Part shown: in pieces, positions 44,392-52,237 of the stretch
Layout of the letters: each line of letters begins with the position of its first letter
Numbering within the stretch: the first letter of the stretch is position 1
Notes under the pieces: model-generated
What the model saw: the letters and a program-made list of their open reading frames with translations, nothing else
The model's database searches: none
What the model was told of the DNA's origin: nothing
Made by a program: the position numbers and the translations under genes
Assembly: GCA_014804675.1 (NCBI GenBank)
Contig: JAAUZH010000039.1
Location: 62,001-126,000, forward strand
Source: Lachnospiraceae bacterium
GTDB lineage: Bacteria > Bacillota > Clostridia > Lachnospirales > Lachnospiraceae
Reading direction: 5' to 3'
DNA length: 64,000 bases

Positions 44392-44913
44392 ATGGGGAAC
44401 CTTCAATTAGGGGATTTCAGGGAATTTTCAGGAGAATATAAAATGGGTTTTTTTGGTTCCGCAGAGCATATCAGTGTGCGGATTAGTGCGGAGCGGGTTA
44501 CCGGAAGAGGGTACCGGGAATTGGGAAACGGTAAGCATGAGATTGCAGAATTCCAGTATGCTTTTTCACAGGTAACCAGGGTTAGTGGAGGCCAGTTTGA
44601 TAAAAAGCCATGCAGCATAATTGTTTTTAATGAAAATGATTATATTTTCTTTCCGGGAATCAATGTGCTGACCCCTACCTTGGAAAGTATATTCAATCAG
44701 TTTAAGGATTTGATCCTTGAAAAGGAGACAGAAGAGATTAAAAGGCTGATTCTTGGAGGAACATTTACCAAAGCAGGAAGAACCCAGCTTCAGGATGAGA
44801 TGCAGCTGTTCCGGGAGACGGTTACAAAGCTAAAGGATTTAAAAAGGCAGGGATTTATCAATCCCATGGAATATTCGGAGCTTCGAGCCAGACTGATGGA
44901 TTTTTATGCTTAG
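44392..44913 (+). CDS. Hypothetical protein with SHOCT-like C-terminus
   Basis: 173 residues. The N-terminal 100 residues look like a PH-like or beta-rich domain (GEYKMGFFGSAEHISVRISA). The C-terminal 30 (LKDLKRQGFINPMEYSELRA) match the short SHOCT-type helical hairpin found at the ends of many bacterial proteins and thought to mediate oligomerisation. No signal peptide. The function is unknown. A strong terminator follows. Confidence 0.7.
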   Translation: MGNLQLGDFREFSGEYKMGFFGSAEHISVRISAERVTGRGYRELGNGKHEIAEFQYAFSQVTRVSGGQFDKKPCSIIVFNENDYIFFPGINVLTPTLESIFNQFKDLILEKETEEIKRLILGGTFTKAGRTQLQDEMQLFRETVTKLKDLKRQGFINPMEYSELRARLMDFYA

Positions 44914-44940
44914 ATGATTATGGAATATGGAAAGAACAGG

Positions 44941-44996
44941 AAAAGTACGGAGAGTGTTTCTGAAATAAGGAGGCGGTTTCGTACTTTTTTCTTTTT
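44941..44996 (+). terminator. Rho-independent terminator
   Basis: AAAGTACG (44942-44949) pairs with CGTACTTT (44980-44987), followed by a T-rich run to 44996. Confidence 0.75.
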
Positions 44997-45045
44997 GTGA
45001 TATTTGTGATTTCTTTTCAATATGATTCATTTTTCACAAAACCCC

Positions 45046-45074
45046 TTGCGCCTTTTTGTCTATTATGCTACAAT
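45046..45074 (+). promoter_or_regulatory. Promoter of the ACT-hom-apgM-lysC operon
   Basis: TTGCGC (45046-45051), 17 bases, TACAAT (45069-45074). RNA would start about 45081, only 13 bases before the ATG at 45094, which rules out the longer reading frame from 45022. Confidence 0.65.
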
Positions 45075-45093
45075 ATCTTCCGGTGGCAAACAG

Positions 45094-45642
45094 ATGTCCG
45101 CTGATGAAAAACAAACAAGACAACTGTATTTCCTAAGCGGACAAGCAGTCAAAGTACATATGCTGCCGGCAAAAAGAACCGGACAGCCATTTGAGGTGAA
45201 TATGGAAAGTACGGGATATTTTGTAGTAAAACAAAGAGCCCTGCCGGAAGTGTTATTAAAGGTAGTGGAAGCAAAAAGAATGCTGGAATCGGAAAAGGTT
45301 CATTCTGTACAGGAAGCTGTGGATAAGGTTGGAATCAGCAGAAGTTCCTTTTATAAGTACAAAGAAGACATTTTTCCCTTTCATGACACTACAGAGGGCA
45401 AGACTGTCACCATGACGGTGCAGATGGATGACCAGCCGGGACTGTTATCGGATGTGTTGAAGATCATTGCCGCCTTTGGCGCCAATATTTTAACCATTCA
45501 TCAAAGTATTCCCATTAACGGAGTGGCATCCTTAAGCGTCAGTGTACAAGTATTATCTACCACCCGTGACATGTCGGAAATGATAGACCGGGTAGAAAGA
45601 AAAGAAGGCGTTCATTACGTGAAAATATTAGCTAAGGAGTAA
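45094..45642 (+). CDS. ACT domain protein, PheB/UPF0735 type
   Basis: 182 residues from the ATG at 45094, placed just after the promoter. N-terminal YFLSGQAVKVHMLPAKRTG-type segment, then a small helix-turn-helix-like region (VQEAVDKVGISRSSFYKYKE) and a C-terminal ACT domain (TMTVQMDDQPGLLSDVLKII, about 105-180). Such proteins bind amino acids and are usually placed before hom in Firmicutes. It is 4 bases from hom, so it is likely a regulator sensing threonine or another aspartate-family product. Confidence 0.88.
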   Translation: MSADEKQTRQLYFLSGQAVKVHMLPAKRTGQPFEVNMESTGYFVVKQRALPEVLLKVVEAKRMLESEKVHSVQEAVDKVGISRSSFYKYKEDIFPFHDTTEGKTVTMTVQMDDQPGLLSDVLKIIAAFGANILTIHQSIPINGVASLSVSVQVLSTTRDMSEMIDRVERKEGVHYVKILAKE

Positions 45643-45646
45643 AGAG

Positions 45647-46852
45647 ATGGTAAAAACAGCAGTATTAGGATACGGTACAGTAGGAAGCGGTATCGTGGAA
45701 GTCATTAAGACAAATCAGGACATGGTCAATAAAAAGGCCGGAGTGGATATTGATGTAAAATACATTCTGGATTTAAGGGATTTCCCGGGAGATCCTTATG
45801 AAAATCTGGTAGTGCATGATGTGGAAGCTATTTTAAATGATGAAGAGGTTTCCATTGTCTGTGAAGCAATGGGCGGTATCGAGCCTGCCTATACATTTTC
45901 CAAAAGAGCCCTTATGGCGGGGAAAAGCGTATGTACCTCCAATAAGGAGCTGGTAGCAAAGCATGGTCCGGAGCTTATACAGATTGCAAGGGAGAATAAC
46001 TGCAACTATCTGTTTGAAGCAAGCGTGGGAGGCGGCATCCCTATTATCCGCCCAATCAATTCTTCCCTGACACCAGAAAGGATTGAAGCCATCACCGGTA
46101 TTTTAAACGGTACTACCAATTATATTTTAACGAAAATGGAGCGGGAAGGTTCTGATTTTTCGGAAGTGTTAAAAGAAGCACAGGAAAAGGGCTATGCGGA
46201 AAGAAATCCGGAAGCTGACGTGGAAGGCTATGATGCATGCCGTAAAATAGCCATTTTATCCTCTCTTGTATATGGAAAGACCGTCAATTTCGAGGACATT
46301 TATACAGAAGGCATTACGAAAATCTCCACAAGGGATTTTGCTTATATGAAACAGATAGATTCTACCATCAAGCTCCTTGGCATGAGCAGATATGTGGATG
46401 GAAAGTATTTTGCCATGGTAGCCCCATTCGTAATAGGCAGGGACAATGCCCTTTACAACGTCAATGATGTATTCAATGCTATTTTGGTAAAGGGTAACAC
46501 TTTGGGCGAAACTATGTATTATGGTAAGGGAGCAGGAAAGCTTCCTACTGCAAGCGCAGTGGTTTCCGACGTGATTGATTGTGCAAAGCATGTGGGCAAG
46601 AATATTTTCTGCTTCTGGGATCCTGAAAAATTACAGCTTGCAGGAATAGAAGATGCAAAAAGAAGATTTTTTGTAAGAGTAGAAGGCAGCGACAAGGCAA
46701 AGGTAGAAGCCGCTTTTGGAAAAGTAAGCTTCCTTGATGCAGGATTTTCAGATGAAACGGGCTTTATCACAGAAGTGATGAGCGAGAAGGAATATAAGGA
46801 AAAAGCAGAAGCAGCGGGTAATGTGATTTCCATGATCCGTGTGGAAGAATAG
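45647..46852 (+). CDS. hom: Homoserine dehydrogenase
   Basis: 401 residues. Rossmann start VLGYGTVGSGIVEVI, CEAMGGIEPAYTFSKRALM, SNKELVAKHGPEL, EASVGGGIPIIRPI, GILNGTTNYILTKM and the catalytic Lys region with EADVEGYDACRKIAIL. The C-terminal ACT region is shortened compared with the longest forms. It reduces aspartate semialdehyde to homoserine, the branch toward threonine and methionine. Confidence 0.96.
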   Translation: MVKTAVLGYGTVGSGIVEVIKTNQDMVNKKAGVDIDVKYILDLRDFPGDPYENLVVHDVEAILNDEEVSIVCEAMGGIEPAYTFSKRALMAGKSVCTSNKELVAKHGPELIQIARENNCNYLFEASVGGGIPIIRPINSSLTPERIEAITGILNGTTNYILTKMEREGSDFSEVLKEAQEKGYAERNPEADVEGYDACRKIAILSSLVYGKTVNFEDIYTEGITKISTRDFAYMKQIDSTIKLLGMSRYVDGKYFAMVAPFVIGRDNALYNVNDVFNAILVKGNTLGETMYYGKGAGKLPTASAVVSDVIDCAKHVGKNIFCFWDPEKLQLAGIEDAKRRFFVRVEGSDKAKVEAAFGKVSFLDAGFSDETGFITEVMSEKEYKEKAEAAGNVISMIRVEE

Positions 46853-46863
46853 AGGGAAAGAAT

Positions 46864-48066
46864 ATGAAATATGCAATTGTTTTGGGAGATGGCATGGCGG
46901 ATGAGCCGATTGAAGCATTAGAGGGAAAGACTCCATTGGAATATGCCAAAACTCCGGCAATGGATCAATTAAGCAGAATGGGACAGGTAGGAATGGTGCA
47001 TACCATACCCGAGGGAATGAAGCCCGGCTCCGATACGGCCAATCTTTCTGTTATGGGATACGATCCCAAAAAGTATTATTCAGGCCGTTCTCCCTTAGAG
47101 GCTCTCAGCATTGGCATTCCCATGAAAAATACGGATATTGCCATACGCTGTAATATTGTGACTATTTCTGAGGATGATGTTCCCTTTGAGGAAAAAACCA
47201 TCATCGACCACAGCTCCAGTGAAATCAGTACGGAGGATTGTGCCGTATTGTTGGAAGCGGTCAGGAAAGAGCTGGAAGATGATACGTACAAATTTTTTGT
47301 GGGAACCAGCTACCGCCACTGCCTGATTTGGGAAAAGGGAAGAGTCGTGGAACTGACTCCGCCTCATGACGTATTGGAACAGATAATCGGACCGCATCTG
47401 CCAAAGGAAGAGGCCCTTCGTAAGATGATGGAAAAGAGCTATGATATTCTGGTAAATCACCCTATCAACATAGAGCGGAAAAAACAGGGGTTAAATCCTG
47501 CTAACTGCTGTTGGTTCTGGGGAGCGGGCACAAAGCCTATGCTTTCCGATTTCAAGGAAAAGACAGGAAAAAAAGGCGTTATGATTTCAGCCGTGGACTT
47601 GTTAAAAGGAATTGCGGTAGGCGCCGGAATGGACAATATAGAGGTAGAAGGAGCAAACGGCGGCCTTCATACCAATTATACCGGAAAAAAGGATGCTGCG
47701 GTAAAGGCATTGACGGAAGACGGATATGATTTTGTCTATATTCATGTAGAAGCTCCCGATGAAATGGGACATCAGGGCAGCGTGGAAAGAAAAGTCCAGG
47801 CAATTGAATTTCTGGATGAACGGATTATCGGACCTTTATACAAGGAACTGACAGAAAAGGGAATTGATTTTCGTCTGCTGGTGCTTCCGGACCACCCAAC
47901 CCCTATCCGGGTCAGAACCCATACCTCTGATAATGTACCGTACCTGTTGTATGACAGCAGCGAAAAAACAGAAAACAACCTGCTTTATAACGAGAAGGAA
48001 GCAAAGAAAAGCGGTCATTTTATAGAGAAGGGACATGAAATCATAGAATTGCTTTTTGAAAAGTAA
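46864..48066 (+). CDS. apgM: ApgM-type (cofactor-independent) phosphoglycerate mutase family protein; possible homoserine kinase analogue
   Basis: 400 residues. Alkaline-phosphatase-superfamily metal sites: VLGDGMADEP at the start, PGSDTANLSVMGYDP with the nucleophile Ser, HVEAPDEMGHQGSVERKVQ and PDHPTPIRVRTHTSDNVP. This is the archaeal-type mutase family. It lies between hom and lysC with 11- and 31-base gaps, and no thrB is in the operon; such members have been proposed to replace homoserine kinase. Both roles fit the fold, and the sequence alone does not decide. Confidence 0.85.
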   Translation: MKYAIVLGDGMADEPIEALEGKTPLEYAKTPAMDQLSRMGQVGMVHTIPEGMKPGSDTANLSVMGYDPKKYYSGRSPLEALSIGIPMKNTDIAIRCNIVTISEDDVPFEEKTIIDHSSSEISTEDCAVLLEAVRKELEDDTYKFFVGTSYRHCLIWEKGRVVELTPPHDVLEQIIGPHLPKEEALRKMMEKSYDILVNHPINIERKKQGLNPANCCWFWGAGTKPMLSDFKEKTGKKGVMISAVDLLKGIAVGAGMDNIEVEGANGGLHTNYTGKKDAAVKALTEDGYDFVYIHVEAPDEMGHQGSVERKVQAIEFLDERIIGPLYKELTEKGIDFRLLVLPDHPTPIRVRTHTSDNVPYLLYDSSEKTENNLLYNEKEAKKSGHFIEKGHEIIELLFEK

Positions 48067-48097
48067 AAAAGCATCATAAAAGGAGATTAGGATAATC

Positions 48098-49417
48098 ATG
48101 ATAAAGATCGTAAAGTTTGGCGGAAGCTCACTTGCCAGTGCGGAGCAGTTTAAGAAAGTGGGCGCTATCATCAGAGCGGATCAGGACAGAAAATACGTAG
48201 TGCCATCCGCACCGGGAAAAAGAAATTCCACCGATACGAAAGTAACGGATATGCTGTATGCAACTTATGCCTATGCAGAGCAGGGACATGACTTTTCCAA
48301 GGCTTTAAAAGCCATTGCAGCAAGATATAATGAGATTATAGAAGGTCTTGGACTTGAGCTGTCCCTGGAAGAAGAATTTAAAATCATTGCGGAAAACTTC
48401 AAGAAAAAGGCGGGAAGCGATTATGCTGCCAGCCGTGGAGAATATTTAAACGGCATTATTATGGCAAATTATTTAGGCTATGAATTCATTGATGCTGCCA
48501 CGGTTATTTTCTTTGATGAAAACGGCAATTTTATGGCGGATAAAACAGATCAGGTGCTGTCAGAACGGCTTTCTGGTGTAGAAAGGGCAGTGGTTCCGGG
48601 ATTTTATGGGGCAAAAGAAGACGGAACCGTAAAGACCTTTTCCAGAGGCGGTTCCGACATTACAGGCTCCATCGTTGCGAAAGCAGTAAAGGCAGACGTG
48701 TATGAAAATTGGACGGATGTTTCCGGATTTCTAATTGCCGATCCAAGAATTATTGCCAACCCGAAAGGAATTGATATCATTACTTACAGGGAACTGCGGG
48801 AACTTTCTTATATGGGCGCTACCGTACTTCACGAGGATGCCATTTTCCCGGTCCGCAAGGAAGGAATCCCCATCAATATAAAGAATACAAATGCGCCTAA
48901 GGATGAAGGTACCTGGATCGTGGAAAGCACATGCCAGAAGCCCAAATATGTCATTACCGGCATTGCGGGAAAAAAAGGCTTTTGCGCCATCAATATTGAA
49001 AAAGACATGATGAATTCTGAGATTGGATTTGGAAGAAAGGTGCTGCAGGTATTCGAAGAAAATGATATTTCCTTTGAGCATGTTCCATCGGGCATCGACA
49101 CCATGACGGTATTTGTCCATCAGGATGAGTTTGAAAAAAAGGAACAAAAGGTGCTTGCAGGCATTCATAAATTGGCAAAGCCGGACTCTGTTGATTTAGA
49201 ATCTGACCTTGCTTTGATTGCGGTAGTAGGCCGCGGAATGAAAGCGACAAGAGGTACGGCAGGAAGGATTTTTTCCGCCCTTGCCCATGCAAATGTAAAC
49301 GTAAAGATGATCGATCAGGGGTCTTCTGAGCTGAACATTATCATTGGCGTGACCAATAATGAATTTGAAGCGGCAATCAAAGCGATTTATGATATTTTTG
49401 TAGTGGCACAGCTTTGA
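48098..49417 (+). CDS. lysC: Aspartate kinase
   Basis: 439 residues. N-terminal IVKFGGSSLASAEQF, then FSRGGSDITGSIVAKAV and WTDVSGFLIADPRI; two C-terminal ACT domains (KKGFCAINIEKDMMNSEIGF; LIAVVGRGMKATRGTAGRIF). It makes aspartyl phosphate for lysine, threonine and methionine; the ACT pair is the site of feedback inhibition. Last gene of the operon, followed by the hairpin at 49491. Confidence 0.96.
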   Translation: MIKIVKFGGSSLASAEQFKKVGAIIRADQDRKYVVPSAPGKRNSTDTKVTDMLYATYAYAEQGHDFSKALKAIAARYNEIIEGLGLELSLEEEFKIIAENFKKKAGSDYAASRGEYLNGIIMANYLGYEFIDAATVIFFDENGNFMADKTDQVLSERLSGVERAVVPGFYGAKEDGTVKTFSRGGSDITGSIVAKAVKADVYENWTDVSGFLIADPRIIANPKGIDIITYRELRELSYMGATVLHEDAIFPVRKEGIPINIKNTNAPKDEGTWIVESTCQKPKYVITGIAGKKGFCAINIEKDMMNSEIGFGRKVLQVFEENDISFEHVPSGIDTMTVFVHQDEFEKKEQKVLAGIHKLAKPDSVDLESDLALIAVVGRGMKATRGTAGRIFSALAHANVNVKMIDQGSSELNIIIGVTNNEFEAAIKAIYDIFVVAQL

Positions 49418-49478
49418 TGGCAGCTGAAAATAAGACGTAACAGACAATAAGACAGAAAGAGAGTCAGAAAAAAAGAAG

Positions 49479-49507
49479 TTGACATAAATAGCAAAAGCCG
49501 TTATGCT
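49479..49507 (+). promoter_or_regulatory. Promoter of the CHAP-domain gene, with -10 in the terminator loop
   Basis: TTGACA (49479-49484), 17 bases, TATGCT (49502-49507). The -10 lies in the loop of the lysC terminator, and RNA would begin about 49514, immediately before the 3' arm. Confidence 0.65.
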
Positions 49508-49533
49508 GAAAGCAGACGGCTTTTGTTATTTTT
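49491..49533 (+). terminator. Rho-independent terminator after lysC, overlapping the next promoter
   Basis: CAAAAGCCGT (49492-49501) pairs with ACGGCTTTTG (49516-49525) around a 14-base loop, followed by TTATTTTTT. Confidence 0.8.
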
Positions 49534-49579
49534 TGACAGGAAACAAAAGAAGAACAATAAGATACAAGGGGGTAATGAT

Positions 49580-50563
49580 TTGAAGCGGTTTGGAAAGAAG
49601 TCAGGGTTGTTTTCTTTATTGGTATGTATGACTGTTGCAGCTTTGCTTGTTCTGGATTCCCAAAAAGTAGAAGCGTCTTTTGCGGATCAGGAAGGGACAA
49701 AGCAGGTACAGGGAGAAAGCAGTGATACAGAAGATTATGGAGATGGATATGTAGATGGAGAGGTAGAGGAAAAGCCAAAGCCAAAGCCGAAGGTCATTAA
49801 AATAACAAAGATTTCCTTTTCCAAGAGCAAACTTTCGGGAAAGGTAGGGGAAAAGATAAAATTAAAGCCTGTTATTAAACCGTCCAATGCCACGAACAAG
49901 ACATTATCTTATACAAGCAGCAATAAAAAAGTTGCCACGGTCAATTCAAAAGGAGTGGTGACTCTGAAGAAAAAGGGAACGGTTACTATTACCTGCAAGG
50001 CAAAGGACGGCACTAAGAAAAAGGCCAAGATTAAAATTACTGTAAAAAAGGCGGTGACGCTTAGCTCTTTTAGTGCAAGAACTGCCGCACCTGCATTTAG
50101 CAGCAAATATTACTTCTCTTCAGGAAATATTTACTATAATTATGACCAGTATGCACCTACAAGGAAAAGCTTTGAAGGAAATAAGTACTGCATAGGCAAC
50201 TGTACCTGGTATGCATGTGGAAGGGCATGGGAAATACTTGATAAAGCGAAAAAGAATCCGGATTTGACTATTTTTGGAGGAAATCCCTATGGTATCTGGC
50301 TAAAGAATCAGCAGACGAAGATATATAAGACTGGAAAGACTCCAAAAGTAGGCGCTTTGGTAGTGTTTGGGCTGAAATATGGCAGCTATCATATTGCAGT
50401 AGTGGAAAAGATAGATGGTGATAAAATTTATGTATCGGAATCAGCCTATAAGACAAAGCTTGGGAAACCGTCGGCTTCGGATATTGCTTTTCATTATGGA
50501 AGCATAGAAGAGTGGAGCAGAAATCGGGAAATCATTGGATACATATACTTATTAGATGAATAA
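49580..50563 (+). CDS. Exported Ig-like (Big_2) and CHAP-domain protein, probable peptidoglycan hydrolase
   Basis: 327 residues from a TTG at 49580, 7 bases after AAGGGGG (49566-49572); upstream codons in frame lack a ribosome site. Signal peptide (about 1-34), acidic spacer, Big_2 domain (about 75-160: VKLSGKVGEKIKL-type, SNKKVATVNSKGVVTLKKKG), then CHAP (about 195-325) with the catalytic Cys in YCIGNCTWYACGRAWE and His in YGSYHIAVVEKIDG. CHAP domains cleave peptide bonds in the wall. Confidence 0.88.
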   Translation: MKRFGKKSGLFSLLVCMTVAALLVLDSQKVEASFADQEGTKQVQGESSDTEDYGDGYVDGEVEEKPKPKPKVIKITKISFSKSKLSGKVGEKIKLKPVIKPSNATNKTLSYTSSNKKVATVNSKGVVTLKKKGTVTITCKAKDGTKKKAKIKITVKKAVTLSSFSARTAAPAFSSKYYFSSGNIYYNYDQYAPTRKSFEGNKYCIGNCTWYACGRAWEILDKAKKNPDLTIFGGNPYGIWLKNQQTKIYKTGKTPKVGALVVFGLKYGSYHIAVVEKIDGDKIYVSESAYKTKLGKPSASDIAFHYGSIEEWSRNREIIGYIYLLDE

Positions 50564-50614
50564 TGGATAGATATTTTAGCTAAAAAATTTAAGGAAATCT
50601 TAAAAGCTTATTCA

Positions 50615-50643
50615 TTGACAGATATTGGTACAAGGAGTATGAT
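50615..50643 (+). promoter_or_regulatory. Strong sigma-A-type promoter of the exported protein gene
   Basis: TTGACA (50615-50620), 17 bases, TATGAT (50638-50643), 47 bases before the ATG at 50691. Confidence 0.75.
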
Positions 50644-50690
50644 AAGAACAGTAAGAAATAAGGAAAGAGGCTTATGCAGGAGGGGTTTTG

Positions 50691-51638
50691 ATGAAATTAG
50701 GAAGAAAGTTATTTACTGGATTATTGGCAGCAGCCTTGGCGGTAACCTGTTTTTTTGCAGCAGGCGCTGAATTGAAAGCGGCATACACACCAGTTTATAA
50801 TGGCGACTATGATCAATATGGATTTGACAAATACGGTTTTGATAAGTATAAGATTAAATATGAGCTTAAAGGCGCACATAATAATGCAAAAACGAAAATG
50901 CGCATGGAGGTAGAAGATCCCAGCTATTTAGCAGATGGAATCAAAATCGCATATAATGATAAGAATCATAAATTAATTTCCGTAAAATCAAGCAGTAAGA
51001 ATCTTGTGGTTAAAATTATTGCAAACGGTTCTTCCGTTAATTCGGCAGAGACAAGGGAATATCCGGATGGAAGAAAAGAAGATATCAATAAGTCTACCAG
51101 TTATGAAAATGATGCAGAGATAGGCTTATATGCCAAAAAAACAGGAAATTATAAGGTGACCATTACAACGAAGCTTTCAACCGGTGCGACTTTGAGAAAA
51201 GTCATTTCCATAAAAGCGACTTCCAATGATCCGTATACATTTTCTTATGCCAATGCTACGAAAAAGAAGGATTCAAACGGACAGTATTATTATACAAAGT
51301 TTTATAGTGTGAAATCTGGGAAGTTAACGGTAAAGGCAGCTAAAGGCTATGCCATAACCTCCATCAAATTTGCCAACAGCTTTAATGCAAATGGGGAATT
51401 TGATTTTAAATCAATCAGCAGCGGAACAAAGGTAAGCTTAAATACAAAAACGAACAGGACAGTGAATTCGCTGTCAAAGGGTTCGGTTGACATGAATACT
51501 TATAAGCATGTCATTACAAATACACGTACCAGAAGCTATGATTATATCTTTCCTATGTCTGCGGTAAAGATTACCTATAAAGACACTTGGCTGGGCAATA
51601 CATTTGAAGACACCAGCTACTTGTACTACAGAAAGTAA
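50691..51638 (+). CDS. Exported hypothetical protein
   Basis: 315 residues from the ATG at 50691, with GGAGGGG at 50679-50685. Signal peptide (about 1-28, ending AELKAA). Near the mature start there is a short repeat, YDQYGFDKYGFDKYKIKY. The rest is beta-rich, basic and rich in Asn, Ser, Thr and Lys, without a wall anchor or catalytic motif that I recognise. It has its own strong promoter and terminator, so it may be an abundant secreted or surface protein. Confidence 0.75.
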   Translation: MKLGRKLFTGLLAAALAVTCFFAAGAELKAAYTPVYNGDYDQYGFDKYGFDKYKIKYELKGAHNNAKTKMRMEVEDPSYLADGIKIAYNDKNHKLISVKSSSKNLVVKIIANGSSVNSAETREYPDGRKEDINKSTSYENDAEIGLYAKKTGNYKVTITTKLSTGATLRKVISIKATSNDPYTFSYANATKKKDSNGQYYYTKFYSVKSGKLTVKAAKGYAITSIKFANSFNANGEFDFKSISSGTKVSLNTKTNRTVNSLSKGSVDMNTYKHVITNTRTRSYDYIFPMSAVKITYKDTWLGNTFEDTSYLYYRK

Positions 51639-51667
51639 AAAGGCTTTCTGCTGAAATTGAAATGGCG

Positions 51668-51712
51668 GATGCTGGAGATGTTGAATACATCTTCGGCATC
51701 CCTTTTTATTTG
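51668..51712 (+). terminator. Rho-independent terminator
   Basis: GGATGCTGGAGATGT pairs with ACATCTTCGGCATCC (two non-Watson-Crick positions), loop TGAAT, followed by CTTTTTATTTG. Confidence 0.85.
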
Positions 51713-51872
51713 TCGGGGCTTCATGAGCCTTGGGCAGGCAACGGATAAGGAAGCCTGTTTGTGAAAATGGCAAAATTTTACAAAAAATATGATATATTGC
51801 CATAAATTAACGGAAAATTTTTGGAAATTTTTGACAATAATGAAAAAATAAGAAGAAAAATAAAAAAATGTG

Positions 51873-51901
51873 TTGACAATTGGCAAGAGCTTGGATATAA
51901 T
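51873..51901 (+). promoter_or_regulatory. Consensus promoter far upstream of the GH3 gene
   Basis: TTGACA (51873-51878), 17 bases, TATAAT (51896-51901): perfect match to the consensus. RNA would carry a leader of about 330 bases before the next gene. Confidence 0.8.
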
Positions 51902-51903
51902 AA

Positions 51904-52237
51904 GTACATACAAAAGAAATTCACATAGATGAAATCTAATGAAAGAGAGGTACGGTCCACCAGAATAGCAAATAAGTTTTAGAAAAAGAGTACAAAAGAG
52001 TGAAGTACCAAAAGAAAACGTTTGAATCGAGTACATGAGAAGAAGTAACGAGGTACAAAAGAAAATTTTTCTAAAAGACCGTTACAGTACAATCAGTACA
52101 AAGGGAAGAAATGGAAAGAGGAGAACAGAATATGGAGGTTGGTCCAATGGATCAGGAAGTTTAGAAGCGGGTATTGGTCGAAATAGATTGATACCCGCTA
52201 GTACTTTGTGTTAAAATGACCTTGGAGGTGCGAAGCT
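51904..52237 (+). promoter_or_regulatory. Long untranslated leader with nine GTAC motifs and a hairpin
   Basis: GTAC occurs at 51904, 51950, 51990, 52005, 52031, 52053, 52087, 52096 and 52201, several inside the pattern (A/G)GTAC(A/C)AAAG. By chance about one would be expected. The hairpin AGCGGGTAT (52166-52174) / ATACCCGCT (52191-52199) lies near the end and is not followed by a T run. A very short reading frame (52111-52164) ends just before it. I recognise no known riboswitch. Confidence 0.45.
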
